DNA from: Tetrahymena thermophila SB210
Lineage: Eukaryota > Ciliophora > Oligohymenophorea > Hymenostomatida > Tetrahymenidae
Assembly (NCBI RefSeq): GCF_000189635.1
Contig: NW_002476246.1
Location: 1,146,001-1,210,000 of the forward strand
Reading direction: 5' to 3'
Length of the DNA stretch: 64,000 bases
Shown: piece by piece, positions 35,177 to 48,500 of the stretch
Numbering within the stretch: position 1 is the first letter of the stretch
Layout of the letters: every line of letters begins with the position of its first letter
Program-made: the position numbers and the translations under genes
Notes under the pieces: model-generated
The model's input: the letters and a program-made list of their open reading frames with translations, nothing else
What the model was told of the DNA's origin: nothing
The model's database searches: none

Positions 35177-38100
35177 ATGAGAAGATTAGGTGTAACAAAA
35201 AAAGAAAGCTCCTCTCTGAATGACTAAATGCGTGATTTTAAAGAGATTAAAGATAAAGATAAAGATGATTTGAATAATCTTTCGTTTTCATTTGATAAAT
35301 CAAACCATGAAAATACTTTACCAGGATTGAAAAACACCTACAAAAGTAAATCTGATGTCGAAAAAAATGAAGAGTCTCTAAATATCTCTAAAAACTAGTT
35401 GATACCAATAGATGAATAGAGCTTTAGGATGTGTATATAAAATAATGCTTAAAGCTAACTGAATCAATATCAATTATCTTTTTCATAAAATACCATATAG
35501 CTTCCCAAAAACACAAGTATTTAACTTTGTGAATAAAAATTAAATAAAAGACAAAACTGTAATGTTTTAGAGGGGTCTTTATATGATAAAAAGAAGAAAA
35601 GTATTTTAGCTTAAACTATTTAGCTGCCCTAAACTCCTTAAAAAAATAGTTTTTCAAGCAAAATAGATTAGCATTAAAAGCAAAAGCAAATTAGAAGTTC
35701 CATAGATAAAAGAAGCCACGAAATAATTGAAACAACAAATTTCTTCTTTTTTAAAAAGACCAATATGGTAAAAAAATTTATCAACAATATGTTGCAGTAC
35801 ACATAAAGTTATAACTTCAAAAACTTAACCCAAAAGTAGTTTGAAATATTAAACGATTAAAGCTCAGATTATCACTATTATCAGTAAAGAAGCCTTATCC
35901 ATAAAAAGGTAGGATTATTAATGATTATATTTTGAATAAATAGTTAAACAACAATATAAAAACTAATTATAATTTATATCTATTTAAACATAGGAACATA
36001 GTATTTCTACTCATTACTTGACAAAATTTTCCTAATGTAAAAATTCAATTTTTATCTCATCAATAATTTTACTGATTTTTATGTTTAAAATAGTGTTGAG
36101 GCATTACCTTATTGCAAGCGAAAATCTTATCCTTTCTCCTGTAATTGTTTTCTTGTAAAATAAACCAATTAAAAAGTTTTTTGGTAAAAATAATTTAGGA
36201 CTCAATGTTTTTTATTGTTTGGGATATACTAACAATGATTTTTTGGATAGCTATAGTGTTTTATGTACCTTTTAGAGTAAATTTTGAGTTGGAAGAAGAA
36301 TTAAAAATACACGGAACCTTTTCTTATTTTAAAATCCTAATGTTTTGCTTTTTTATTACAGAAACAATTTTAAATTTGAATAAAGTAGAAACATTATTTA
36401 ATCTTGTTTATTTCTAACTTATTTTTAATTTTAGGCTGCGTTTAAAAGAGGTAGAATAATCATAAGCAGGGAATATATACTTAATAGATACTTGAAGAAA
36501 GAATTTATGTAAATAATTGCAGTTAATTTGTTTAAATCTGTGTTATAAATATTTTACTCAACTTTAAAATAATAGATTGGACTTTTTTATTTTCTTGTCT
36601 TATTTTCTGTCCACTTATTTCTACGATTTGCGATATTTAGAGTATTTTTTAGAGCTGAGAATATTCAGAGTCATTAAAACTTATAAGCAATTATTTCAGA
36701 AATTTGATTAGGAATCAAAACACAATATATTTAGAAGAATATCATTATTAGTTTTGATAGTTCTAACATTTATTAACATACAAGGATCCATTTTCATTTT
36801 ATTGGGATTTTAAGATCAAAAATAATTATAAATGAAGCTGAAAATAGACAACGGTACAGCTTTATCTAGGTATGTAGCTGCAATTTACTGGTCTACTATC
36901 ACAATGACAACAATTGGATATGGTGATATTGTACCAATCACTGATCTAGAAAGGATTTACGTCTCTATTGTTACACTTATATCTTGTGGCATATTTGGTT
37001 ATTCCATAAGTTAAATATAAGAAATAGTAGGGGAAATTTAAAGAAAATCTGAAACCTTTAATAAAAAAATGCTAGTAAACCTTTAATTAATATTTTACTT
37101 TACACAAATTTTGAGATCATTTATTTATTTGAAGGCACTAAATAAGCTAATGAATTCAAGGTAACTGAATAAAAAGATAATGTATCAAGTTATTAAATAC
37201 TACGAGTACCTATACAAAGAATCCGATGGCAACCTTGAAGAAGAAGGACTCAATATGATAGAGAATTTACCTGTATCAATGAGAGATAGCATTAAATTTG
37301 AAATGAATCACAAATACTTGTATTCTCAAAAGATATTTTCATTAAATTTTACAAAACCTTTTCTAAATGAGCTCTCTATGAAGATTAAGTAATTAAAAAT
37401 TGGTCCAGAAACCGATTTATATTAACTAGGTGAATTTGATAAGAGACTCTTCTTTGTGTAAAAAGGTTCAATTGCACTGTATATTAAACAAAGTCATAAC
37501 TAAAAGGAGTATTCAATTTTAAATGTAAAAATTTTTTTATTATTTTAATTGTTTATTTGACATTTATTACCATCACTGTTATAATTTTTATCTATTAAGT
37601 TTAAATTTATTTTTTTTTAGAAACAAATTTCTATTCATTATTGACTTTTATCTAAATTACAAATTTTTTTATATTATTTATAGTAAATATATTTATTTTA
37701 GCTGTTTACTCATTTTTGAATTACGAAATATGAATTAGCTGTCTTGCTAACTCATGTTATCAATACTGAAAACGATTTTTAACCTTTAAATAAAATAATC
37801 AAAATAACTTACTCAAAGAATAATTATATAAATAAATTAATAAATAAATAGATATATAAAGAATTCTTAATTTAGCTTTACCTCCCAAAAAAAAATTTAT
37901 TAACTTATTTATATTTTATTATTAGAAGGGAAGCATGTTTGGAGAAATAGAATTCTTTAGTCAGAGCGGAAGAATGTTTGGAGCAAAGTCATAAGGGGTT
38001 GTATCTCTTTTATATTTAGAGTTTGAAGACTTCTATTAAATACTTTAGTAGCACTAAAAAGACTTTGTAAATAGTTTGATTGATTTGATAAATTAATTTA

Positions 38101-39345
38101 AATTAATCATTAAAATAAATCATTTTTTTAAAAAAACATGATCAATTTATAAATTTTGACAAAAATAAAAAAATTATAAATTTATTTGTTTTAAAAATCA
38201 ATTTTAATAAAAAATATTTTATTTTTAGACAATATATTATTAAAAAAATAGGAGAGCTATAGTTTGATCAAAGATCAATTAAGAATGAATCAAAATTATT
38301 AATTTTTAAACAAATAATGTGAAAGCTGTGGAAAATATAATCATCTTTTTTATAATTGCAATTAATTATAATATATGCCAAATATTTAAAAGATATTTTA
38401 TAAACAGAATCTTTAAGTTTTTTAGGAACGATATAAAGTCTTCAAAAGGAAAAAACAAAGAAGCTAAAATGCTTTTTAATCTTAAATAAGCTCAGGATTA
38501 AAAATAAAAAAAATGCTCATCGAAAAATTTTAAAATGGATAAATTTGTTTAGATGATTCTTCTATTTTTCTTTCTGAATAGAGCGAAGAAAAGGAGTAAG
38601 CTTATTGTGTGAATTTAATAATATTTTTTTAATTTAAAAATTAATTTAAAATAGATTGTAAAAAGTAAATTCAGCTACAATTGTAAGGGAAAAGTAAAAA
38701 TCTTTTCAGAATGAAATTGTTTTATGTGAATAACCCTCTCTAAATAAACGATAGAAATCTAATTCATTTAAAAGAGAAGTTTCGAAAGGGAATAAAAATG
38801 TAGACTTTTAGCATTAAGTAATTCTTAGCTAATATTAAGAAGAAATGAAACCAATAAGCTAGATTAAATTAAGCTTATTATAGTAAGAAAATATTATCAA
38901 TAACTAATAAAATCACTAAGTTGCTTAAAGTAAAATAGAAAGTGTTGAAGTTAATCATAATTAATTAAAAATAGAAAACTCACTTCATTAAAGTAGAGAT
39001 GAATCTATTAACTAAGAAATTTAGAGTATAAATAAGAATAAATTTTCAAGACTTTAGAATGAATTTCATATCCTTCCATCAGATATTTAAGATTAAAGCT
39101 ATGATAAATATATTAATTTATTGTTTTACCACTTTGATATATTTAAGAATTATTCAATTTACTTCCCTCATAACAATTTGAGATATGTATTATTCGAATA
39201 TAGAAAAGAACAACTTAAAATTATTAAAAAAAAAGTAGTTAAAAATAATAAATCACAAATCACCAATAAAACTAAGATAAAAAAAGATAAAAATTAAAGT
39301 TAACCTACTCCTTAATTTGATTAATCTTTAATAAGTAAAAATTGA
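35177..39345 (+). CDS. Channel A2: recent tandem duplicate of A1
   Basis: Exons 35177-35908, 35994-36140, 36199-36384, 36435-36508, 36576-37074, 37135-37524, 37926-38066, 38252-38595, 38655-39345; 1,067 aa, the same length as A1. Seven of nine exons are identical in length to A1; exons 1 and 5 differ by +3 and -3 nt. Same domain order: polar N-terminus, S1-S6 with TIGYGDIVP filter, C-linker, nucleotide-binding domain (MFGEIEFF, then GRMFGAKS), zinc knuckle CESCGKYNHLFYNC (38318-38359) followed by YMPN, YFPHNN and basic tail. Substitutions versus A1 are moderate in the N-terminus and few in the pore and linker, suggesting purifying selection on the channel core. The 5,164-bp start-to-start distance is the duplication unit. 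Intron 6 has grown to 401 nt. Confidence 0.9.
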
Positions 39346-40232
39346 TCAAAAATAAGCTTTTTATGTTTTTAAATAAATATATCAAATAAAGTCTATATTG
39401 TTTGACATATATTTAGTATACTATTAACATATATTAAATAAAATTAATTAACATCAAATCTTTTTCTGCAATTATCAATACTGTAAGTTTTTAAATTTTA
39501 TGAGTTATAATTTTTAGAAGAAACAATAAAATCAATTGAACCAAAAAAATATTAGATATACTTGTGTTTTTTTAAAAAAGGAAAAACTCTCCTCAAATAT
39601 TTTCAAATTAAAAAAATGAATTGTAAAATAAAGAGGAATAATTTTACTTCAATATGTTAAAAAAAGATATTTTAATCAAATAAGAAAATTGTTCTTTATT
39701 CAACTTTTTCTTCATATGTTGAAAGATTAATCCAGCCCCATTTAAGAAAAATATAATAATTTTTTAATTTATAATGAATTGATATTATTTAAGCATCTTA
39801 TTACTCAGACAATTATTTTAAAATTACCTATATCAAAATTAAATATTTATAAATGCTATTCTTTTATAAATAAATAATAAATATAATATGAGAATAAAAA
39901 TAAAATATTCTTTAATTACAGTATGATCAATTTAAAAAAAAGGTTTGTCTAAATAATATATTTTTGTAAAAAAGACAAAAATTTATTTTGCATTTCATAT
40001 TTAAAAATACAGCTTTGATAAAAATGTATGAACAATATTACTTTGCAATTATACTTATTATATTAATCATGTATTTGGATTGATAAGGGTTTCTAATAAT
40101 CTTACAAAAAAATTGTAATTATTAAGAGATTTATCAAATATCAAATAATTTTTTAATATCATCATTATTTTTTATCAAAAGCATTAAAAAAGTGCTATTA
40201 TCATTTCTTAATTAATTAGTTTTATTTATACG
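39346..40232. other. Intergenic between A2 and A3
   Basis: AT-rich, with homopolymer and short simple repeats. No gene, hairpin or known motif seen. Confidence 0.5.
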
Positions 40233-43200
40233 ATGAGTGTAAAAAAGGGAGTTGATTTAAGAAGAGATCTTCTTAAATAGAATGATATGAAAAATTTTAG
40301 CGAGTAAAAGTTGGCTGAAAATGATGTTAATATTTCTTTTTCAGCTGATATTAAGGCAACAACTTTTTAAGTTGATGAAAATTATTCTAAATAAATTGAA
40401 AACGAACTTGATGGTAGCAAAAATATATTTTTTCAGCTTGATGGAAACTAAAATTTTAACGAATAGCCTTCAAGTAGGTCTTTTGCTGTAAAAAAATAAA
40501 TTATGTTCAAGAGCAGTTCAGTTAGGATAGATGAATTAGGAGGAGAAAAGCTTGATTCAGACTCTATTGCTTAGAACAAATAAAATAATACAATAGTAAG
40601 TCTTAAGGATGGAACTTCTACTTCTATTAAAAATAAAAACATACCTTCAAAAGAGAATATTTAAAGCTAATAGATTAGGTTAAGTAATTTAGCAAATACA
40701 ATAAATGAATTTAAGAAAAAGAAGCGAATGTTTCAAAGCAAATCATTTTTAGACAAGCCTTCTGAAATAGAGTAAGAAAATGAAAAACTTGAACAAAGCC
40801 AAAATCAATAAGAAAAGCAAAGGCCTCTTAATTTTTTATTCTTTAAATAGACAAACATAATCAAACGATTTATTTCAAATTTGCAATCCAAAGCAAGGTC
40901 ATTTATTTTCAAAAGATTGTCCTAGCACCAATTTAATTTAATAGGTGATAAGAGCTCTGACTACATCTCCTACCAAGAGATGAATCTCATCATCAAGCAT
41001 GTAATAATTGAATCTATCAATCAGCATTTTGCAAAATTATTATTATTTAAACTTAAAAATGCAAATAAAAACATCCTTATTTTTGACAAAAACAGGAATA
41101 AAAGTAGATGAAAAAGTTCGATTTACTGAAAATCTGTAATTTTAATTGACATTTTTCTTGACTCTAACAAAGTTTTTAATATAAAAAAGTATTACGCATA
41201 TATTTAGATAAATCTGAAAAACTAGTAATATCGCCAGTAATATATTATTTAATTATGAGTAAATTATTATCAATCGCAAAGTTAATTGCTTGCTTCTACT
41301 AAAATAATTAATGTATAAACTTGATTTAACAAAAACAAAATGAATCAACTCAAGAAATAAAAATTTTTGCAAACAAATTTATCATACTAAATAACAAATA
41401 AAGTTAATTAAATAATTTTAATTTTGTTACCATAACTAAACATTCAATAAAAAAATATTTTGTCTAAAATGTTATTGATTTTAATTTGTTTAATTAATTA
41501 ATTATCAAGGACTCAATGTTTTGCTTAATTTGGGATATAATTAATGTATTAATATGGATTTCTATAATATTTTATGTTCCTTTCAGAGTTAACTTTGGAC
41601 ATGAAACAAAACATGAATCAGCTTTTTCATCATATGTAATTCTATTTTTTATAGCTGAAACTTTGATCAACTTTAATAAAGTACTAAATTTTTAGTTATC
41701 CAGTTATTTTTTATCAAATTTTATATTTTAAATTTAGGCGTCATTTAAAAGAGGCAGAATTATCACATCTCGTGAGTTTATAATAAGAAAATACTTCAAA
41801 AAAGAATGTGTGTAATAGTTTATTTTAATTAAATAGACTACTTTAAATTATTATAAATCCTTTATAAATATTTTAGATTTGATTTCTTCATTTTAGTTTG
41901 CTACATCATATCAATATAAAATATTCGATTAATATATTTCGAGTATGCACTTGAACTTAGACTTTTAAGAGTACTTAAAACATACAAAGAACTCTTTTAA
42001 AAACTTGACCAAGAAGCTAAACATACTATTTTTTATAGGATATCTTAGCTAATTTTAATTATTCTATGCTTTATTAATCTCCAAGGATCAATATTTGTAC
42101 TGTTGGGAATCTCTGAAGGTATCGATCCAATAAAGTATTAACCAGATCTGAATATCAACTTTTAAAGATATGTTGCTGGCCTATACTGGTCTACTATAAC
42201 TATGACTACGATCGGATATGGTGATATAATTCCTAATTCAACAACTGAAAGGATATATGTATCTTTTGTTAGTTTAATTTCATGTGGAATCTTTGGCTAT
42301 TCTATAAGCTAAATAGGAGGAATTGTTATGGAAATGTAAAACAAGTCAGATCTTTTCAATAAAAAAATGAAAGTAGTTTTACTTATTTTCTATTTTTATA
42401 AATAAATAATTAATATTGTCCATTTCATAATTTCCACCCCCCTTTTCATTAGAATAAAAGAAATAAATGAGTTTTATTTCAACTTTTAATTTAAAGGGGG
42501 TGGATATTATGGCATTGATGGTTTAATAATTTAAATTAAAAAATATTTAGGCATTAAATAAATTGATGGTATAAAGGTAGATGAGCAAAAATATTATGCA
42601 ATAAGTTATAAGATACTATGAATACTTACATAAATCAGAAGAGAATAATTTTGAAGACTAAGGTCTTTAAATGATTGAAAAACTTCCGAAATCAATGAGA
42701 GAAAATATTACTTAGGAAATGTATAGCAAGTTAATTAATTCCCACAAGGTTTTCTCTCTAAACTTTTCTAAGTAATTTTTAGATAAATTATCAATAAAAA
42801 TAAAATCCATGAAACTGGGACCTGAAACCAATCTCTATAGATAAGACGAATTAGACTAAAAAATTTATTTTATTAGTAAAGGATCAATGATGCTTTATTT
42901 TCAACAAAATTAAGTCGAAAGAGAATGCAAGATCTTAACAGTATAAACGATATTTTTTCTTTTTTGATGTCATTTTTATTTTACAAAAAAGAAAGGAGAT
43001 ATGATTGGTGAAATAGAGTTTTTTGGACAAACATCAAGAAAATTTGGAGTTAAATCCTAAACTGAAGTTTAGTTACTTTTCATAGAATTCGAAGATTTTT
43101 ATCAAACTCTTTAGCTCTTTGAAAAAGATTTTGTAATTTTTTTATTTAAATTAAATAAAGAATAATTAGAGTTATTTTTAAATCTTTAGGAAAGCTACAG

Positions 43201-44353
43201 TCAAATTAAAGATAAATTTAATTTAGAAGGTAATTTAAAATCTTTAAGTAGGGAGTGCGAAAGTTGTGGAAAATTTAATCACTTATTTTTCGATTGCTTT
43301 TCTTTAAAATATTTTCCAAATCTAATCCATATCAAGCATAATTTAAATGTATCTTAAGAAAGGCTTAAAGAATTCTCTCGGAAAAACAAAAAAACTGTCA
43401 ATGCCTTGCATAATATCAATAAATCAGGAATTCAATATATTGATTAAATTACTCATACTGAAAACTAAATAGATGAAAAACTACTTAATAGCTATGATTC
43501 GCTTACACAAGGTAATACTTAAAATAATGAAAATGACTAGATACACTCTCCTTCAATTAAAAATCATGCGATTAAGTAATATTTAAATTATTTTGTTTAA
43601 CAATTTTTTGTTTATCAATTAAAAAATTAATTTAAATTCTTTTTTTATTTTTACAAATATAAATTTATTGTTAAAAATACATTTTATCTTTTAAACATTT
43701 TTTCCAAAATAACAATTTTTATTATGAAAAACAATAAATTATTCTAATAAATTAATAGTGATTCTTGTGAGAATTTAAGAGAAAAATAAAAATCAATATC
43801 TAAATCAAATTCTTCAGTTTACAGATCAAAATAAAATTTAATGATATCTATTCAAAAAGGTATTATAGATTAGTATATAACATAAAAACTTGAATCAAGA
43901 ACTATTGAAAGTAACAGAATGATAAATAATGATCTGGAGAGAGGTAAAACAAATATAGAAAGCAACACCTCTCCTGAATAAATAATCAAAAGTTTGTACC
44001 CGTCTGCATAACGAATAAAATTTTAAACATAAACTCTTAATGAAATAGCAAGTCCAACACAGTTTGGTCTAGACAAAGACCAGAAACAAGATTAAAGATC
44101 GAGTTCATATGTGAATGCTTCTAATTATTTTTGGGATATTGAATTTGAAAAATCAAAAATATATTCAATATATTTTCCTCATAACAACTAAGAATAAGTA
44201 CTACAAGAATACAAAAAATATTAACTTAAGATTTAAAGTAAAAACAAGAAAAAAAAATATAAAACAAAGACTCCTTCTAGAAAGAAAACTCCTAAAGCAA
44301 GGGCTTCCAAATTAAATAATAAACAAACAAGTTTTGAGAAATTACTAGTATGA
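40233..44353 (+). CDS. Channel A3: diverged paralogue of A1/A2
   Basis: Exons 40233-41103, 41208-41236, 41510-41680, 41738-41811, 41877-42372, 42551-42940, 42992-43132, 43190-43575, 43759-44353; 1,050 aa. The intron after the A1/A2 N-terminal exon is absent (KHVIIESINQHF reads through); instead a phase-1 intron (41104-41207) precedes a 29-nt exon ending LVISP. S1 begins DSMFCLIWDIINVLIW, the filter is TIGYGDIIP (near residue 494) and the C-linker reads YYEYLHKSE. The nucleotide-binding domain has MIGEIEFFGQ and a following Arg. Zinc knuckle CESCGKFNHLFFDC (43256-43297) is at residues 747-760, followed by YFPN. YFPHNN is near 990, then a long Lys-rich tail. The small exon 2 is the least certain part; other boundaries follow the paralogues. 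Intron 5 (178 nt) carries a GC-rich hairpin. Confidence 0.87.
42434..42503. repeat. GC-armed hairpin in intron 5 of channel A3
   Basis: CCACCCCCCTTT (42434-42445) pairs with AAAGGGGGTGG (42493-42503), with one unpaired C. Inside, GAAATAAA and TTTATTTC form a second perfect 8-bp stem around TGAGT. The homologous introns of A1, A2 and B1 are about 55-60 nt and lack it, so it is an insertion: a tiny inverted-repeat element or an intronic structured RNA. Confidence 0.6.
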
Positions 44354-45518
44354 AATATTCAAAGCTGAATTCTATTTAATCCTTCAAATATTAAATTAAA
44401 TTAATCTTTTGAACTATTTAATACAATTAAAATTCAACTAATTTTAAAATAGCTCCTTTTTAATTGGAATATTTAAATATCTTTTGGTGTATTTATTTTA
44501 TTTTTACTAAAAATTTGTTTTTATTTAAAAACCTAATTCAATTTTTAAAAACTTTAATACCATAAATCCTCATTAATTCTCAAACCCCCCACTACCAAAA
44601 ATCTCATACACCTAAACCAATATATAGCTAATAATTTTTTGATATGTTGTAAATTTTTGAAAAAATAACAAATAAATTACATTTTAATATTTAAATAAAG
44701 ATTTTATTTAATTTTTATTTAAAAATGCTAATATTTTTATATATGAAGTTAAGTATTTTTATAAAACAAATCTAAATATTTTGAAATTATAAAGGATGTA
44801 ATATTAGTTTAGTATTTTAAATTACCTATTTAATAATACAGATAGTACTTAGGATCAGGAGTATTTTTGGTAATATAAAACTAATTATTATTTACAGTAC
44901 TTGTCACTTAAAATTAGTTAATTAATTTAAATTTTCAAAAATCTTTTAAGTATTATTTAATTCATATTTTCTAAATTAGCTTGTTTCTATTGTACAATAG
45001 AACTTAGATATTTAAATAATATTGCTAAAAACTTTGTTGATTTGTTAAATTAAAGTTAAAAAGAGATAAAAAAATATTTTTCAAAAGCAATTGAATGAGT
45101 TCTTTTTGTTTTAGAAATGTTTATTTATTTAATAAAATGACTAATTTTAATAATTTACAAAATGAAAAAATATCATGTTCAAATAATTCAAAACATAGAA
45201 GTTGTCTATTCTTATTAGATATTTCTTATACATATTTATATTATTTAGGTATGACAAAATGAAATACATAAAATATAAAGCTGAGTTTATGAATATCATC
45301 TTTTGTTTGATAAGAAAATTATGAATATTAGGTTTACTTTAATTTCGGTAGAATTAGTATTGTAGAGATTTATACAATTTTTAGCATTTACAATGCATCT
45401 TTATAGTATTGAAGGTTGAATAATTAGTTTTAATTCAAAATCATTAAAAAATTTTTACACTTATTTAATAGCAAAAATTCGTTTGAATTAAAAAGATAAA
45501 GCTTTTCTATCTATTTTC
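44354..45518. other. Intergenic between A3 and B1
   Basis: AT-rich. A C-rich patch AACCCCCCACTACC lies near 44585. A 39-codon frame at about 45138-45259 has a good ATG context but no recognisable content, and I do not call it a gene. Confidence 0.45.
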
Positions 45519-48500
45519 ATGAGTATCTATTATCTTTAAGATTAGTTAAGCGAAAGGAAGAACTTAGATAGTAATTCATTTTCAACAAATTAGAATTACA
45601 ATGAAGCAAATAGTTAATTTAATAATTCTTTAAGAGATGGAGGATTAAAGCGTCGACATTTGCTGGACTTGAATCCAATGGAAGAGATAAATAATAGATG
45701 TGATGATTATAGTGATATAAATAGATCTTAAACAATAGAAAATGTTCTAGCAGCAAGTTTTATTAATAGCAATAACGTGAATAACAACTCTCATATAAAT
45801 ATAAAATCAAATGTGAATATAAATTTAGATTAATTTAAAAATGGATAAAATGAGTTATATGGTCACCTTGAGCCTTCGAAATTAATGTTTACGTCTTGGC
45901 AGAAATCGCCTTAAGACACTAATTGCTACCAGTCCTAATATTTATAGCCAGCAAACTAAAAAGTAGAAGAAGCGCAGTAGTTGGCTCATATTAAATCAGG
46001 GGAACATGTGCCTAGTTTGAATATAGACACACGGTTAAAATCCATGGATACATTTCTGCCTCATTCAAGGTCTGATGCTATAGAAATTGAAAGACAAAAT
46101 ATAAGATCTTCCAAACTGGAGATTTAAAATACAAATAATCATCTCGATATGAAAAGTGAGGAGAGAAAGTCTAATGTGATAAGAGTTGTTGGGAGTAAAT
46201 AGCATTTAACATCGAACTCAAAATTAAATATCGATCTAAGACAGGAATAGAGAAGAAAATCAAAAAAAAATATATAATATTTTATGCTTTTCAAGAGAAC
46301 AAATTTAGTGAACAAGTTTGTAAATAATATAAAGAATAAGGCATCTGGTTATATATTTCGAAGATTCAAAAGCAGACAATTTGAAATTTTAGAAGATCTT
46401 TCAACTGATTTTTAATATTATGAAAATAAAGGTCTCATTCTTCCAACAGTACTACATATTTTATTAATATTAATGGCATTAAAAATTTGATATCATAAGA
46501 TTCACACAATATTTATCTATTTTTTTGTTACTCTAAGATTGAATTTATTATAAGTCAGCAAAACAAAAAAATAAATTAAAGTGGTAGATATTTATAATTT
46601 TTTACATTAGATCAAATCAACCACTATTACATACATACAGTTGTTATAATATTGTATCATAATATTTTTTAAAATAATATAAAAAAGATACTCACTATAC
46701 ATCAGTCAATGTTGATTCCGATCAGAAGTAAGATAACTAACTATTAAATAAATATCATTATTTATGATAATCTTAATTATAAAAATAAAAGATGCAATAA
46801 ACAGTTTCTTAGACTCATCTACTTTCATCATCCAGCCTGTAAGCATGAATTCATTTTTATTTTAAACAGTGCTATAGAAAGAAAGCTTGTGTTTATTAAG
46901 CTATTTTTATAAAATTAGGAATCTATAGTAACTGTAATATGGGAAATCTTTGCCATCATAGCATATTTGATGCTGATTATAATATTACCGATCGACAATA
47001 ATTTTGATTTGAAAGCTTTGGAGAAATATCAATTCATCCACTAAATTCCTTTAATTATAATTCCTATCGAAATTCTTCTCAAATTAAGCACTGTAAGTTC
47101 TGTTTTTATAAATTTTTAAAAAATTAATATTTATATACCTTCAAAATGTAATCTGCTCTTCTATACATATTTTTTGGAAAAATTTCAAATATACTAGATT
47201 TATCTTTACATTTTACTCATTAAAGAATATAAATCGGATACTAAATAATATTTCCTTAATATTTAAATAGGCAGTATATAAAAGAGGAATGATCATGGAA
47301 AACAGAAGACAAATCTTTAAAAAGTTCTTTAAAAATGATGCAAAGTAAATTTTAAATTATTTGAATTTTTTATGAAATAATTAAAAAATTATCATAAATT
47401 GTTTCCTTTTCATAAATTAATGAAAGATTTGTCAATAATATCTTTCTATTTTAATACTTATGATGAGTCTTAATTGTGTTAATTAAAGACAAATATTTCA
47501 TAACATCAGCAACTTAAAATTAATAAATATATCAATTAATTTAAAACAGGTTTGACTTAACTACACTTTTGATTTACACAATATCGCAGTTTGGTAGTCA
47601 ATTTAACTTTCTTGAATATGTCATTACAATAAAAATTATCCAAGTTATTGCATCATTCAAAAACTTGGTTCATAAATTTGATAGGGAAATGAAATATTCT
47701 GTTTTGGCAAAAATAGTAACATTGATCATCGTTATATTAACATTTTCACACACACAAGCGACCATATTTGTTAGGATAGGACTATATGAAAGGGATTAAA
47801 AATTAAATTCTTGGATTGATCTGCTACAATCTAATCCAACAGACACTTAAATTTATATCTCTAGCATCTATTGGTCAATAATTACTATGGCTACGATTGG
47901 CTATGGAGATTTACATCCAGTCACAGACAGTAAGCTAAAATTTTAAATAGTTTTTCGATAATTAGTAAAGATATTTTAATGAAATAGTTGAGATGATCTA
48001 TGTTTCTATTATATCGCTCATTTCAAGTGGCATATTTGGATATTCTCTCAACCAAATAGGATAAATTGTTGATTCTTTTGAAAAGAAGTCAGAAGAGTTT
48101 AACAGAGACATGCAGGTAGCACTAAAAATTAATCCATATTCTTGCATTTTAAATTTTTTTTGGAATTTAGATACTGAATAAGTAGATGAATCAAAGAAAC
48201 TTAAACAGTAAGCTGCAGCACAAAGTAAGAAAATATTTTGAATATCTGCATAAAGAAGATTAAATAGATGATGATAAAGGCAATTAAATGATATCGAATT
48301 TGCCAACTTCTATGAAATAAAATATATTGTTTGATATTAACCATAAAATCCTGTATGCTCAAAAAGCTTTTTCTTTAAATTTTTCAAAGTAATTTTTGAA
48401 TCTTCTAGCCTTAGAAATGAAAACTCTTAAATTGGGACCAGAAGTAGATCTTTTTACAAATAGTGAAACCGATGATAGGTGCTACTTTATCTTAAAAGGT

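Noticed and set aside
44600-44640. Resemblance to the Tetrahymena chromosome breakage sequence (TAAACCAACCTCTTT)
   Set aside because: Only the CTAAACCAA part matches (near 44611); the rest is TATATAG. No Cbs on either strand, so no sign of a chromosome end.
47998-48306. 102-codon minus-strand open frame
   Set aside because: It is the antisense shadow of the S6/C-linker exons of channel B1.
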